A stretch of 64,000 nt of DNA, taken from the NCBI GenBank assembly GCA_047975025.1, contig JBKECY010000015.1, forward strand, positions 29,159-93,158, written 5' to 3'. Of the stretch, positions 1 through 9,529 are shown piece by piece. The position numbers were made by a program, and so were the translations under genes. Under the pieces are notes generated by a model. It had not been told where the DNA came from and did no database searches. It was given only the letters and a program-made list of their open reading frames with translations. The stretch is from JBKECY01 sp047975025. GTDB lineage: Bacteria > Bacillota > Clostridia > Lachnospirales > Lachnospiraceae. Within the stretch, counting starts at the first letter, position 1, and each line of letters begins with the position of its first letter.

Positions 1-1404
1 TCTGACTTTCGCATTATAGTCACTTAATATCTCAATATCGCTCTTATTCAGAACTTTGCCACTATGCATGGCTTTCCACTTTTCGTTACCTTTTTCGTCT
101 TTTATAATTTTTATTGCTTCATATTCCAGCAACTTTTTAATCCAATTTTCTTTCGGAACGTACAATTTCACAACACCGCTGAAAGGTCTTGATTTTACTC
201 CGTCCTTTCTTCTTTTAATCCCCTCATTTCTTGATACTTTAATTTTGTAATCAAGAAAATCTGCACAATCATTTGTGTGTGTAATTTTAGTCTTCTCATC
301 CGAAAGTGTTAGATTTAGCTCATCCGCAAGAAATTTCTTTACTTCTGCCTTAACATCTTCTGCATCTTCCTTGCTTCCGATAACTCCAATTAGAAAATCA
401 TCACAGTATCTCGTATACTGTATCTTTTTGAAGTCTGTATCTCGTGCATCATATCTTGGCAGTTTTGTATATACTGCTCTTAATTCTCTGATTTCTTTTG
501 CACGTCGGTTTCGTTCTTCCTCGCTCACTTCATTCCAATCTTTGGCATATTTCTTTTTCAAGCGTTTTGCCTTGCCTCTTACACTTTCATATTCATAGGA
601 CACTTTACGTCTTTTGCAGTTTCCTATGTCAAACCTGTCCTTCAATTCCTGCATAAACTCATCTAATTCATTCAGATAGATATTGGCAAGTATTGGACTA
701 CAGCCTGACCCCTGCGGTATGCCACAGTACGTTTTGTTATATGTCCACTGCTCCATATATCCTGCTTTTAAAAACTTCCATATCAGATTTAAAAATGTTT
801 CATCTTCAATACGTTTTCGCAGGATACGAATTAGAACCGAATGGTCAAAACTGTCAAAGCAGGCTTTAATATCTCCCTCAACAAACCATTTAGCGCCTGT
901 AAAGGTTTTTCTAATCTGTATCAGTGCTGTATGACAGCTTTTGTTTGGTCTGAAGCCATGTGATTTTATGGAAAAACTAACCTCATAGATACTTTCCAGT
1001 ATCATTCTGACTACTTCCTGCACCAGTTTATCATCAGCGGAAGATATACCGAGCGGTCTTTTCTTGTTGCCCGTCTTCTTCTTGATGTACTCCCTTTTTG
1101 CAGGTTTTGGTTGGTAACTTTGGTTTCGCAGACTCTCAATAATTCTGTTAATACGAGCCATACTAATTCCGTCAATTGTCATGCCATCTACTCCCGGTGT
1201 CATACTGCCTTTATTGGCATAAATATTTTGATATGCCAACAGATAAAACTCCGGATTGTATAAATTCCGATATAACCTTTGGTATTTATACGTTTTTTCC
1301 TGCGATTTCTCGCTTAAGCTTTTCAATACGTTAATTGGATTTCTCAATGCCTCACGCACCTTCCTTTCTTTGTATTTTACCAACTTACTGCTTCCCTTCG
1401 CCAT
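1..1404 (-). CDS. ltrA: Group II intron reverse transcriptase/maturase (3' end beyond window)
   Basis: This frame has no stop from 1404 to the left edge (about 468 codons visible). It shows the group II RT pattern in order: an N-terminal NPGVDG-like segment (TPGVDGMTID), an IPQGSGCSP block, and the catalytic motif RYCDDF near bases 385-410, where the usual YADD is YCDD. The two Asp residues are intact. The protein assists intron splicing and primes reverse transcription at the target. Whether a DNA-binding or HNH domain follows cannot be seen. The ATG at 1404 opens the frame. Confidence 0.9.
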   Translation of the reverse strand, partial: MAKGSSKLVKYKERKVREALRNPINVLKSLSEKSQEKTYKYQRLYRNLYNPEFYLLAYQNIYANKGSMTPGVDGMTIDGISMARINRIIESLRNQSYQPKPAKREYIKKKTGNKKRPLGISSADDKLVQEVVRMILESIYEVSFSIKSHGFRPNKSCHTALIQIRKTFTGAKWFVEGDIKACFDSFDHSVLIRILRKRIEDETFLNLIWKFLKAGYMEQWTYNKTYCGIPQGSGCSPILANIYLNELDEFMQELKDRFDIGNCKRRKVSYEYESVRGKAKRLKKKYAKDWNEVSEEERNRRAKEIRELRAVYTKLPRYDARDTDFKKIQYTRYCDDFLIGVIGSKEDAEDVKAEVKKFLADELNLTLSDEKTKITHTNDCADFLDYKIKVSRNEGIKRRKDGVKSRPFSGVVKLYVPKENWIKKLLEYEAIKIIKDEKGNEKWKAMHSGKVLNKSDIEILSDYNAKVR

Positions 1405-1966
1405 GTGGGCGGCTTTCCCGCATCTGTTTTTACAGCTTTCCCTGTTGATTCAGGTTCCTCGGACTACTACGGAAGCTCTGTTGCCATACCCTTACGGGGT
1501 TAGGCAATCTCCGTTTAGTCTAATTAAAACATTAGCCTTTCGTATTGTCGGATACGACTTTCGCCATTTACACACTACTCATGGTTGCTCCATCCTGAGT
1601 ATTTCGCAGTTATACAAAATGGAAATATAACTGCCAGGATGCTGCACGTTTCAATTCCATTCGTGCAGGGACATAGGCTGTACCCTAGCTCTGGCTATCA
1701 TTCAAGCAATTCAGCTTTTATCCTCATATACGAATTTTCATTCTCACAGCAAAGCTACTTATTAGGAACTTTAATCATTGCTTCACTGTCTGCCTGTAGC
1801 TGTACAGACAACAACATGCTACACTCCCTGTTTTGTTTCCAAAATCAGATAAGTTGTAGAATGATAGGTTGTGGATTTTCCACGTTAATACTTTTACCTA
1901 CTCCTTGCTAAAGGGAGTATTTTAACTAGACCGCACCGCCGTGAAACTGGCGGTTTACGGACGCAC
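1..1966 (-). mobile_element. Group II intron with reverse transcriptase, inserted in the helicase gene (partial)
   Basis: On the minus strand the intron begins with GTGCG at 1966-1962, the group II 5' consensus. It directly follows the exon codons for NPLIMEKM of the helicase, and an in-frame stop appears four codons later. Bases 1966-1405 have no convincing gene and fit ribozyme domains I to III. The reverse transcriptase ORF starts at 1404, as expected for domain IV. Domains V and VI and the 3' splice site lie beyond the left edge. The intron is in the sense orientation, so splicing could restore the host gene. Confidence 0.88.
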
Positions 1967-4900
1967 CATCTTTTCCATAATCAGCGGATTACCAGACGCA
2001 ATTGCCTTGATTTCCGCAAAATTCAGCACTGTTTCATCTACATCCTCACATTCTCTGGCAAGTTCTTTGTTGGTCATAACCTGGCTAATAAATCTCTGTT
2101 TGGTTTCTACAATTCCCCACAAGTAAGCATCAAAGGAATTTTTTGTTATATAGCGATATACATTGACCTCTTTATTCCGATTGCCATGACGGATAATTCT
2201 CCCTTCACGCTGTTCGATTGCAGATGGTTTCCAGGGGCAGTCAATGTGATGCGCTGCCACCATACGATCCTGTATATTGGTTCCTGTACCCAATTTATCT
2301 GTACTTCCAATAATAACCCGCTTGCTGCCGGCTCTGATATCCGAAAACATCTTATCTCTCTGCTCATCTGTAGAAGCGTCATGGATAAAGCATACTTCAT
2401 CTTCTGGTATCCCCTTTTTTATTAATTCTGACTTCAGATAATCGTACACTGTAAATTTTTTCCCGGATCCTGGTGTACCGATATCCGAAAATATAATCTG
2501 TGTACCTTTTTCCGCTTCTGACTCCACATATTCGTGGTAAATATTTCTTACCGCTTTATTAAGTTTGGATCCCCCATCCACCGGCGCATCGAGATCTAAT
2601 AGCCGGGGATCCGTTCCTAAAAGCCTTGCTTCTCCGGTTATCTTCAACATATTATCTTCTTTGGGGTCAACTATGCCATTATGGATTTCTTCCGCTCGTG
2701 TAACCATTTCTTCCATGCGTTTTCTTACATAATCCGAAGCCTCCGATTCCACTATAATGTATTTCCCATTCTTTAATTTAGGACGTTCGATATCTAACTG
2801 CTCGGAAAGAATCACATCGGCACATTCTTTAAATAGCTGCACCAGTTCGGGAAGATTCACGAATTTATTGAATCTGGTCCGCATCCGATAGCCTGTTCCT
2901 TCGGGTGCAAGTTCCAAAGCTGTTGTTACTTCCCCGAAAGAAGCGGCCCATGCATCAAAATTATAGATCCCCATCTCCGTTAAGCGTCTCTCCTGCAGGA
3001 ACAGCTGCATGACGTACATTTCCGACATACTATTTGAAATAGGCGTTCCGGTTGCCATTACAACACCGGTACCATGATTGATCTGATTGATATACTGTGT
3101 TTTCATACGCATATCCATTGCCCTTTGTGAACCATTGGTATTAATGCCTGCAATATTGGACATTTTTGTAAATATTTCCAGATTTTTGAACGTATGTGCT
3201 TCGTCCACAAACAGCGCATTGACCCCCAATTCTTCAAAACTGACCACATGGTCTTTTATTTCTTCATTATTCAAAGCCTGAATTTTTTCCGTAAGCTGCT
3301 GCTTCTTTTTTTCCATTTGTTTTACGGACCAGTTTTTTCCGTCCTCTTCTTTTGTGTGCTCAATGGCCCGGACGATCTGCTTTACCTGCGTTTCCATCAT
3401 AGCTTTTTGCCGCTCTTCTGATATGGGAATCCTTTGAAACTGCGTGTGTCCAACAATCACACAATCATAATCCCCGGTTGCAATTCTGGCTACCATTCGT
3501 TGTCTGTTCTCTTTTTGGAAATCCTCTTTCCTGGTAATTAAAACGTGCGCATTAGGATAGGTCCGTATAAATTCCGCTCCCATCTGAAAAGTCAGATGAT
3601 TAGGAACCGTAATCATAGGTTTAGTTGCCAAACCAAGCCTTTTCATTTCCATGCACGCACAGACCATCTCTATTGATTTTCCTGCTCCCACCGCATGTGC
3701 CAGTAACGTATTTCCTCCAGAGGAAAGAATCCTGGCGACGCTATTTTTTTGATATTCCCTCAATTTAATGAGTGGATTTAGTCCTGGCAGTTCGAGGTAA
3801 GATCCATCATATTCCCGGAGCCGAATACAATTAAAGGTCTGATTATAATAATCCACATACGTTTTTCTTCTTTCCGGATCTTTGAAAATCCACGCACGAA
3901 ATTCTTCCTTTAGCTGCTCTGCCCGGTCTCTTGCCAGCATGGTTTCTGTACGGTTTAGCACATAGCGTACCTTATCGCCATCCTCCACACGATCACGCAC
4001 GGTTACGATTTTTCCATTTAGTATTTCCTCAATCAACGTGTAGGCATCTATTCTTTTGGTTCCAAATGTTTGTTGCGCAAGGATACTGCCCGATACAAAA
4101 GTCCTGTTTTGGATATGATAAGACATGTCATATTCCAGACGTTCTAAGGTTACGGCGCTTCTGATATCAGAACAGTGGTCTCTTTGGTAATTCTTGGGTG
4201 TCTGCAGCACTTCATAAATAAACTGCTCATAATCTTGTGTGGAAATCCAGGTCGTTCCTAGTTTCACGCTGATTTCGGCAGCCGTAAGATTTTTGGGCTG
4301 CACACATTCCAATGCCTCTACATTTTCCTTGTACTGCGGGTCACTTTGTGCATAGATACGTGCCGTTTTTAGTTTTTGCCGCACATCTCCGCTTAAATAT
4401 TCCGCCTCCAGTTCCCAGCCCGTATTAGGATTTTCCGGGTCTGCCTGTAACGGATCCCGGTAAATTTTTCCCGACAGCTCCGCAACCAATTCCTTGCGGC
4501 TGCCCGGATAAAGGGACTGCATATAAGGAATGTCAACCCGGTTGTATTCTGACAAGCTAATCTGAAGTGCTTCAAACGCATTGCTTACCTGATCAACAAT
4601 CTCCTTACTCCGTATCGTCCTCTTATAAAACATATCTGCTTTATGCATCTTCTTATCTTCATCCATTACCTCCAAAGAAGAAAGCAGTGGATAGTCATTG
4701 TCCTGACGAAACGAAGACTTATTGGTTCGATCCGCAAAATACCCATGTGTTTCCACAAAAGCATCATACATACGGTTTAAGTGCTTTTGTTCCATCTCCA
4801 ACTCCATATCGGAACAGTTTTTCACCTGCATATCCATAATTTTTCGTACCAGCAGCCGTATTTTATGCATCCCCCGGATGCGTCTTTTCACACTCTCTTT

Positions 4901-7900
4901 TGCCTGGCTCCGATACATATAGGAACCTTCCCGGTAATATACTTCATCCTCTATGATGGAAAATGTATAGTTCGGTACATCCGGATCTGCTGCGATCTTA
5001 TCCCGATCTAAATCCTGCGGTAGTATTTCTCCTTCCTGATAAACATTTTTCGGAAGTTCTTCAAGTGCGCCTTGCAGTCGTTCAACAAAATCAAAATCAT
5101 CCTCTTCATTTACCAGAGCGGTATATTTTGATTTTTTCCCAAAGAATCGTTCATCCCATACCATCTTCCCCAGCATCATTTCAGGATGTTCCAAATAATA
5201 CTCATTTACCGGAATCTGATTTTCCGTTAATCCGGTAAAGGTCCAGATGGGTTCAGATATAGAAGGTTCCGCTTTTTTTTGAAAAAACAAAATATCACTG
5301 GTTACATCTGTGTTTGCATCTTTCCCAAATGTTTTTCCGGGCAGACGGACTGCTCCCAATAAATTCGCCTGTTCTGATAAAGCCTTACGCATACTGCTGT
5401 CTGCCTTGTCCAGCGTTCCTTTACTGGTTACAACAGCCATAATTCCACCCGGTTTTAATAAATCCATACCTTTTGTTATAAAGTAATCATGAATTTTCAA
5501 CTTTTTCTTTTTATACTTTGGGTCATACGGACGGAAATCGCCAAAAGGTACATTCCCTACCACCACGTCAAAACTGTTATCTTCAAATTCCGCTCTTTCA
5601 AATCCAGTCACTTCTATTTGAGCCGATGGATGCAAATAGGAAGCTATCTTCCCACTGATTGTGTCAATCTCAACACCGTGCAGCTCTGACTCCCGCAATT
5701 CTTCCGGCAGAGCATGATAAAAATTTCCTACTCCCATACCTGGTTCCAGTATTTTTCCTCTTTGAAAGCCAAACCCCTGTAATGCCTGATAAATGCCATG
5801 CATCACTTCTATTGGTGTATAAAAAGATGTGGTGGTGCTGGAGCGCGCCAGGCTATATTCCTCGTTATTTAATAATTCCTTTAATTCCCTGTATTCATGC
5901 TGCCATACTGTGTTTTTTGAGTTAAACGCATTGGATAGTCCGCCCCAGCCCACATACCTCGCCATAATCTCTTGTTCCTGAAAAGTAGCCGGCCTCCCTT
6001 CTGTTTCCAGCTTTTTAAGTATCTTAATTGCATCCACGTTACATTGATACCTGGTTTTGCTGCCGCCTTCCGGTAATTTCCAATCCCCTGGGTAATAAAA
6101 ATCGACCGCAGGAGGTTTCGCCATATGGTTTTCATCCGTCTCTCTTCCTATGGTTTCCTCTATGGTTTCCTCTATGCTTTCCTCCGATGGTTCATCTATT
6201 CGCTTAATCGGCTCTTTCACTGAGCGTTCAGTAAATTCATGGTACAAATCAACTGCCTGTTTGCCGCAAAAAGCAAATCCATCCATTTTGCCCAATTCAT
6301 ATTCTTCCTGCGAAAGAAAGACATTCCGGTCAATCGCTTTCTGCATCCATAAAACAATTTCTTCATATAAGATAGGCTGTCCATAGTGATTTTCACTCTC
6401 GCTCTGATATTCGATACTTACCAGATTATCTTCTATTTGCACCTGTACAGGTATTCCCTGTACGGACACCACCAGCTCTTTCACATGGTTTACTTCGGTC
6501 AGAAGGCATTGCAGAAATTCCACCTTTGCCTGTTTTGTTACCTCTTGTGTGAAAAGTTCATAAATAAGTGCCTGATATGGAACTACAGCCATAGAATTTT
6601 GTATCATTTCTGAAATCGCCCCCGTCCGAATATCATTATGAAAACGGTCTTCCTGATCGGCAGCGGTTTCGTTCTCAATCATCTCCTCCTGCTTTCCAGA
6701 CGGAAACTGTATTTCTTCCTGCTCTAAAATGGAACGATATTGCTCCTGGAGTTTTTCAAACCATGGGAGTATCCCATACATTTTCTGCTGCTGTTTTATT
6801 ATTTCTTTCTCATCATGGTAAGCAATACGGTTTTCTTCTACCAGGTGAGCAACAAAAAAGCCAAACGTATCCCAATCAAACGGTACATTTGTAAAACGTT
6901 CTTCCGGATCATTTAGCAAAGAAAACCGGACTCCTATCGCATCTACGTAAAATTCATAGCATTCCTCCTGCATTCGTACCGTGTGGTATAAATTGGAATG
7001 GCTGCCCCCCTCCGTCATAAATTGGATCAGGAAGTCTCTCTTTTTTTCAGGCAGTTGATTTGTACTGTAGATTTTACACAGCATTTGTTTCAGTACATCC
7101 CCGTGTGCCATCTGTTCAAAATAGGTTTCCACAATCTGCAGAACCCGCTCTTTTACTGCCTCTTCTGAATCCGGCGCTTCAGGTATCTCTTCCCCCTCTG
7201 ATTTTTCTTCTTCATCCGTAGATAATTCCGAAACGGAGAGCAATGGTAGATATTCTGCCCCTCGGATATAAGAGGAAATGCTATTTGCTATGTCGCCCCA
7301 TTCCCAATATGCCTCATATAATCCCTCATCATCCGAACTCCATAAAAGATACATTCCCCTCTGGTTTCCCTCAAAAGATAGATCTCCTGATAGATCCTTT
7401 TTTAAATCATTTCCATATACTTCATGCAGATATTCCTTTTGTTCTTCCAGGTTTTCATTATTGACGAAGAATGTGTAAATCTTTTGTTTCTGGTCAGGCA
7501 GCGTCATGTCAAACAGTATTTTATGTTTTATCTCTTCTGTAAGTTCTCCCAGCTTGATATCTGAGAATGAAAAAGGAACCGCCTCAGCGGTTCCCGTTTC
7601 TAATGGTTCTTCTTTACTTTCTACCTCACCTGGTGGATAAGATCCTGAATGACCTGGCGTTCTGCTTCCATTTCCGCCTGCATCCGCAGGTTGGTCATCT
7701 GAAGCGTATCGTATGGGTTCGTGTTCTCTTTTTTCATCCACATCTCCACGTACTCCTGTACGATTCTCTCGTGAAGTTCCTCCGCTTGTGTCTCTGCCTT
7801 CTGCATTTTGGGAAGAAGCATCCCCGTCAGAAGCAGCATCTCGTATCTCTCCTGGTCCGTTTCCTGTAAGTCCCTGGCCGCCATCCTTCCGTACCTGCCC

Positions 7901-8725
7901 AGCGTTGCCAGGACTTTGTTCTCGCTCATCCCGCTTTCCAAAATTGGTAACTGTACGTCCCCTGTTTCCCTGTACTGAATCTCTGCCATAATATTGTCTC
8001 CTTTCCAGATCTATGTTTTTCATGGTTTTCGCTATTTCGAGTAGGACAGAACCGGATAATCTTGATATCATGCTGCCGGCCCGGTATAACACTTCCTCAC
8101 TTTTGCAATTACGTATAAAAGATAAATCCAAATCCCGGTCTGTAATACCGCATCGGCTCTCTACCGCATAAAGTACACTGTCTGCTATCATCTTTGCAAT
8201 CTCTGTTTCTTTTTCAGAAGCGGACGTGTCATTAGTCAGTGTCTTTAACAGCTGCAGCGCTTTTAAGTTCTCTTCCTCTGTCTCTATCATAAACCAAACA
8301 TTTGTTCTTGTAAAGGCGCTTAATGCATTTTGGAACTTTTTTTCCTGTTCATAGATTTCAGGAAACAACTCTTTTGCCAGCTTTCTCCGATTTGTTCCAT
8401 TTACCATCCAATCCCATGGTCTGTATCCTGGTCCCGCTGTATCGGAGACATCATATACATGAGAAGCATTGCTGAATTGTCTGGATGGGAAAACTGCGAT
8501 TCCTTTGCTCCCGCGCATAACCGGCCGGTCCACGAAACGCCAATCGTCATATCCTGCCAGAATTGTAGCCTCTGGTCTTTGTTTAAACACCATACAGGTA
8601 TTCAAATAATTCAAACTGTACACGCGCCCCATACATTTCAAGAACTGTTTCCAGGTTTCTTCTGATTCAAGTAATGACCGGGCAACTTCTTCATACAATT
8701 CCTGCACCTTTGTTATATGTGCCAT
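1955..8725 (-). CDS. Giant methylase/SNF2-type helicase, 5' exon, cut by a group II intron
   Basis: The protein is about 2250 residues up to the intron. An N-terminal ArdC/LtrC-like domain covers about residues 1-130. A polar, low-complexity stretch follows to about 380. An N6-methylase-like domain has LEPGMGVGNF near 995 and NVPFGDF near 1060. A SNF2-type helicase has HAVGAGKS near 1684, VDEAHTFKNL near 1842 and an EQREGRIIRHGN block close to the end. Such proteins are standard in Tn1549-like ICEs and may act in antirestriction or DNA processing. Exon sequence ends at 1967; the last residues VRP are intron-encoded. ATG at 8725 is preferred over 8731 because AAAGGAGAATGAGA gives it proper spacing. 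Confidence 0.9.
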   Translation of the reverse strand: MAHITKVQELYEEVARSLLESEETWKQFLKCMGRVYSLNYLNTCMVFKQRPEATILAGYDDWRFVDRPVMRGSKGIAVFPSRQFSNASHVYDVSDTAGPGYRPWDWMVNGTNRRKLAKELFPEIYEQEKKFQNALSAFTRTNVWFMIETEEENLKALQLLKTLTNDTSASEKETEIAKMIADSVLYAVESRCGITDRDLDLSFIRNCKSEEVLYRAGSMISRLSGSVLLEIAKTMKNIDLERRQYYGRDSVQGNRGRTVTNFGKRDEREQSPGNAGQVRKDGGQGLTGNGPGEIRDAASDGDASSQNAEGRDTSGGTSRENRTGVRGDVDEKREHEPIRYASDDQPADAGGNGSRTPGHSGSYPPGEVESKEEPLETGTAEAVPFSFSDIKLGELTEEIKHKILFDMTLPDQKQKIYTFFVNNENLEEQKEYLHEVYGNDLKKDLSGDLSFEGNQRGMYLLWSSDDEGLYEAYWEWGDIANSISSYIRGAEYLPLLSVSELSTDEEEKSEGEEIPEAPDSEEAVKERVLQIVETYFEQMAHGDVLKQMLCKIYSTNQLPEKKRDFLIQFMTEGGSHSNLYHTVRMQEECYEFYVDAIGVRFSLLNDPEERFTNVPFDWDTFGFFVAHLVEENRIAYHDEKEIIKQQQKMYGILPWFEKLQEQYRSILEQEEIQFPSGKQEEMIENETAADQEDRFHNDIRTGAISEMIQNSMAVVPYQALIYELFTQEVTKQAKVEFLQCLLTEVNHVKELVVSVQGIPVQVQIEDNLVSIEYQSESENHYGQPILYEEIVLWMQKAIDRNVFLSQEEYELGKMDGFAFCGKQAVDLYHEFTERSVKEPIKRIDEPSEESIEETIEETIGRETDENHMAKPPAVDFYYPGDWKLPEGGSKTRYQCNVDAIKILKKLETEGRPATFQEQEIMARYVGWGGLSNAFNSKNTVWQHEYRELKELLNNEEYSLARSSTTTSFYTPIEVMHGIYQALQGFGFQRGKILEPGMGVGNFYHALPEELRESELHGVEIDTISGKIASYLHPSAQIEVTGFERAEFEDNSFDVVVGNVPFGDFRPYDPKYKKKKLKIHDYFITKGMDLLKPGGIMAVVTSKGTLDKADSSMRKALSEQANLLGAVRLPGKTFGKDANTDVTSDILFFQKKAEPSISEPIWTFTGLTENQIPVNEYYLEHPEMMLGKMVWDERFFGKKSKYTALVNEEDDFDFVERLQGALEELPKNVYQEGEILPQDLDRDKIAADPDVPNYTFSIIEDEVYYREGSYMYRSQAKESVKRRIRGMHKIRLLVRKIMDMQVKNCSDMELEMEQKHLNRMYDAFVETHGYFADRTNKSSFRQDNDYPLLSSLEVMDEDKKMHKADMFYKRTIRSKEIVDQVSNAFEALQISLSEYNRVDIPYMQSLYPGSRKELVAELSGKIYRDPLQADPENPNTGWELEAEYLSGDVRQKLKTARIYAQSDPQYKENVEALECVQPKNLTAAEISVKLGTTWISTQDYEQFIYEVLQTPKNYQRDHCSDIRSAVTLERLEYDMSYHIQNRTFVSGSILAQQTFGTKRIDAYTLIEEILNGKIVTVRDRVEDGDKVRYVLNRTETMLARDRAEQLKEEFRAWIFKDPERRKTYVDYYNQTFNCIRLREYDGSYLELPGLNPLIKLREYQKNSVARILSSGGNTLLAHAVGAGKSIEMVCACMEMKRLGLATKPMITVPNHLTFQMGAEFIRTYPNAHVLITRKEDFQKENRQRMVARIATGDYDCVIVGHTQFQRIPISEERQKAMMETQVKQIVRAIEHTKEEDGKNWSVKQMEKKKQQLTEKIQALNNEEIKDHVVSFEELGVNALFVDEAHTFKNLEIFTKMSNIAGINTNGSQRAMDMRMKTQYINQINHGTGVVMATGTPISNSMSEMYVMQLFLQERRLTEMGIYNFDAWAASFGEVTTALELAPEGTGYRMRTRFNKFVNLPELVQLFKECADVILSEQLDIERPKLKNGKYIIVESEASDYVRKRMEEMVTRAEEIHNGIVDPKEDNMLKITGEARLLGTDPRLLDLDAPVDGGSKLNKAVRNIYHEYVESEAEKGTQIIFSDIGTPGSGKKFTVYDYLKSELIKKGIPEDEVCFIHDASTDEQRDKMFSDIRAGSKRVIIGSTDKLGTGTNIQDRMVAAHHIDCPWKPSAIEQREGRIIRHGNRNKEVNVYRYITKNSFDAYLWGIVETKQRFISQVMTNKELARECEDVDETVLNFAEIKAIASGNPLIMEKMVRP
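6150..6185 (-). repeat. Three 12-bp tandem units inside the helicase gene
   Basis: Three 12-base units (atggtttcctct twice, then a copy with two changes) lie in frame and encode an IEET-type repeat on the minus strand. Copy-number change would add or remove four residues without shifting the frame. It lies in an acidic linker before the methylase domain. Confidence 0.6.
7571..7594 (-). terminator. Terminator-like hairpin inside the helicase coding sequence
   Basis: In the direction of transcription, GGAACCGC pairs perfectly with GCGGTTCC around a TGAG loop and is followed by TTTTTC. It lies near codon 380, at the junction between the N-terminal ArdC-like part and the rest. By sequence it is as good as the intergenic terminators of this element. 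Confidence 0.5.
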
Positions 8726-8747
8726 TCTCATTCTCCTTTCCTTTTTG

Positions 8748-9314
8748 TTACCGCATCATCCCCATCTGAAACAAATCAAGCTGCCCTTTTTCTGGTTCTT
8801 CCTTCTCTTTTAACAATAATGCGCCCACATGTTCTCTGCAATCTTTGAAGCTCTCCAGATAAGATTCCGGATTTTCGTGTCTCCGTAAGGACACAAAATC
8901 ATTTTGCTGCAAGGCCATTTTCAACCCGACTGCATAGCCGGTTACATTTCTGATGCAGGTTTCCTTTTCTATCTTTTTGGAAAGACAATCCTGTATCTGA
9001 CAAAGATATTGATAATCCTCGCTCTCTAAATACTTCTTATAGCTTTGCAGTGCATGATACCAAATCTCCCGGCTGCGGGCCATATAAGAGTCTGGCAGCA
9101 CAGGCGGAATCGGCTGATAATATTGTTCTGTTAATTCCATTTCTGAAAGTTGTTTTTCCAGTTTTATCTTGTCCCCTGCAATATGCCCTCGTACTAAATT
9201 TAAGTTACAGCCATCCGCCCAGGTTGGATCTCTCCCACCTTTTTCAAATAATTCCTGCCACCTTGCGTAATCGCTTTTTAGTTCTGCTACCACATCTTTT
9301 TCTATTTTCTTCAT
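8748..9314 (-). CDS. Hypothetical ICE protein, 188 residues
   Basis: I do not recognise a domain. The product is hydrophilic and charged, begins MKKIEKDVVAELKSDY, and ends LDLFQMGMMR. No signal peptide or membrane segment is visible. The start at 9314 has AAGGAAGGTAATTCT upstream; the longer in-frame start at 9368 lacks a ribosome site. It lies between the small gene at 9337 and the giant helicase, so it is probably co-transcribed with both. A role in transfer or DNA processing is suggested only by position. Confidence 0.7.
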   Translation of the reverse strand: MKKIEKDVVAELKSDYARWQELFEKGGRDPTWADGCNLNLVRGHIAGDKIKLEKQLSEMELTEQYYQPIPPVLPDSYMARSREIWYHALQSYKKYLESEDYQYLCQIQDCLSKKIEKETCIRNVTGYAVGLKMALQQNDFVSLRRHENPESYLESFKDCREHVGALLLKEKEEPEKGQLDLFQMGMMR

Positions 9315-9336
9315 AGAATTACCTTCCTTTTTCTCT

Positions 9337-9519
9337 TTACAAAATGATCTCTTTACATTGAAAATCACGATTTAAAAAATCCACCGCATCTAAGACTATT
9401 TTCCCCGCATAATAATCCGCTTTTACACTCTCCAAAGCCTCAAGTTCACTATCAGCCTTACATTTTATTTTCCTCACTAACAATTCTTTAATGAATACCT
9501 CAAATTCTTTGCTTTCCAT
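9337..9519 (-). CDS. Small acidic ICE protein, 60 residues
   Basis: This short ORF (MESKEFEVFIKELLVRK...) has no domain I can name. The ATG at 9519 follows AAAGGAATGT, better than the upstream alternative at 9555, which lies inside the end of the NlpC/P60 gene. It sits 10 bases after that gene and just before the next start, which supports a real operon member. Confidence 0.65.
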   Translation of the reverse strand: MESKEFEVFIKELLVRKIKCKADSELEALESVKADYYAGKIVLDAVDFLNRDFQCKEIIL

Positions 9520-9529
9520 ACATTCCTTT

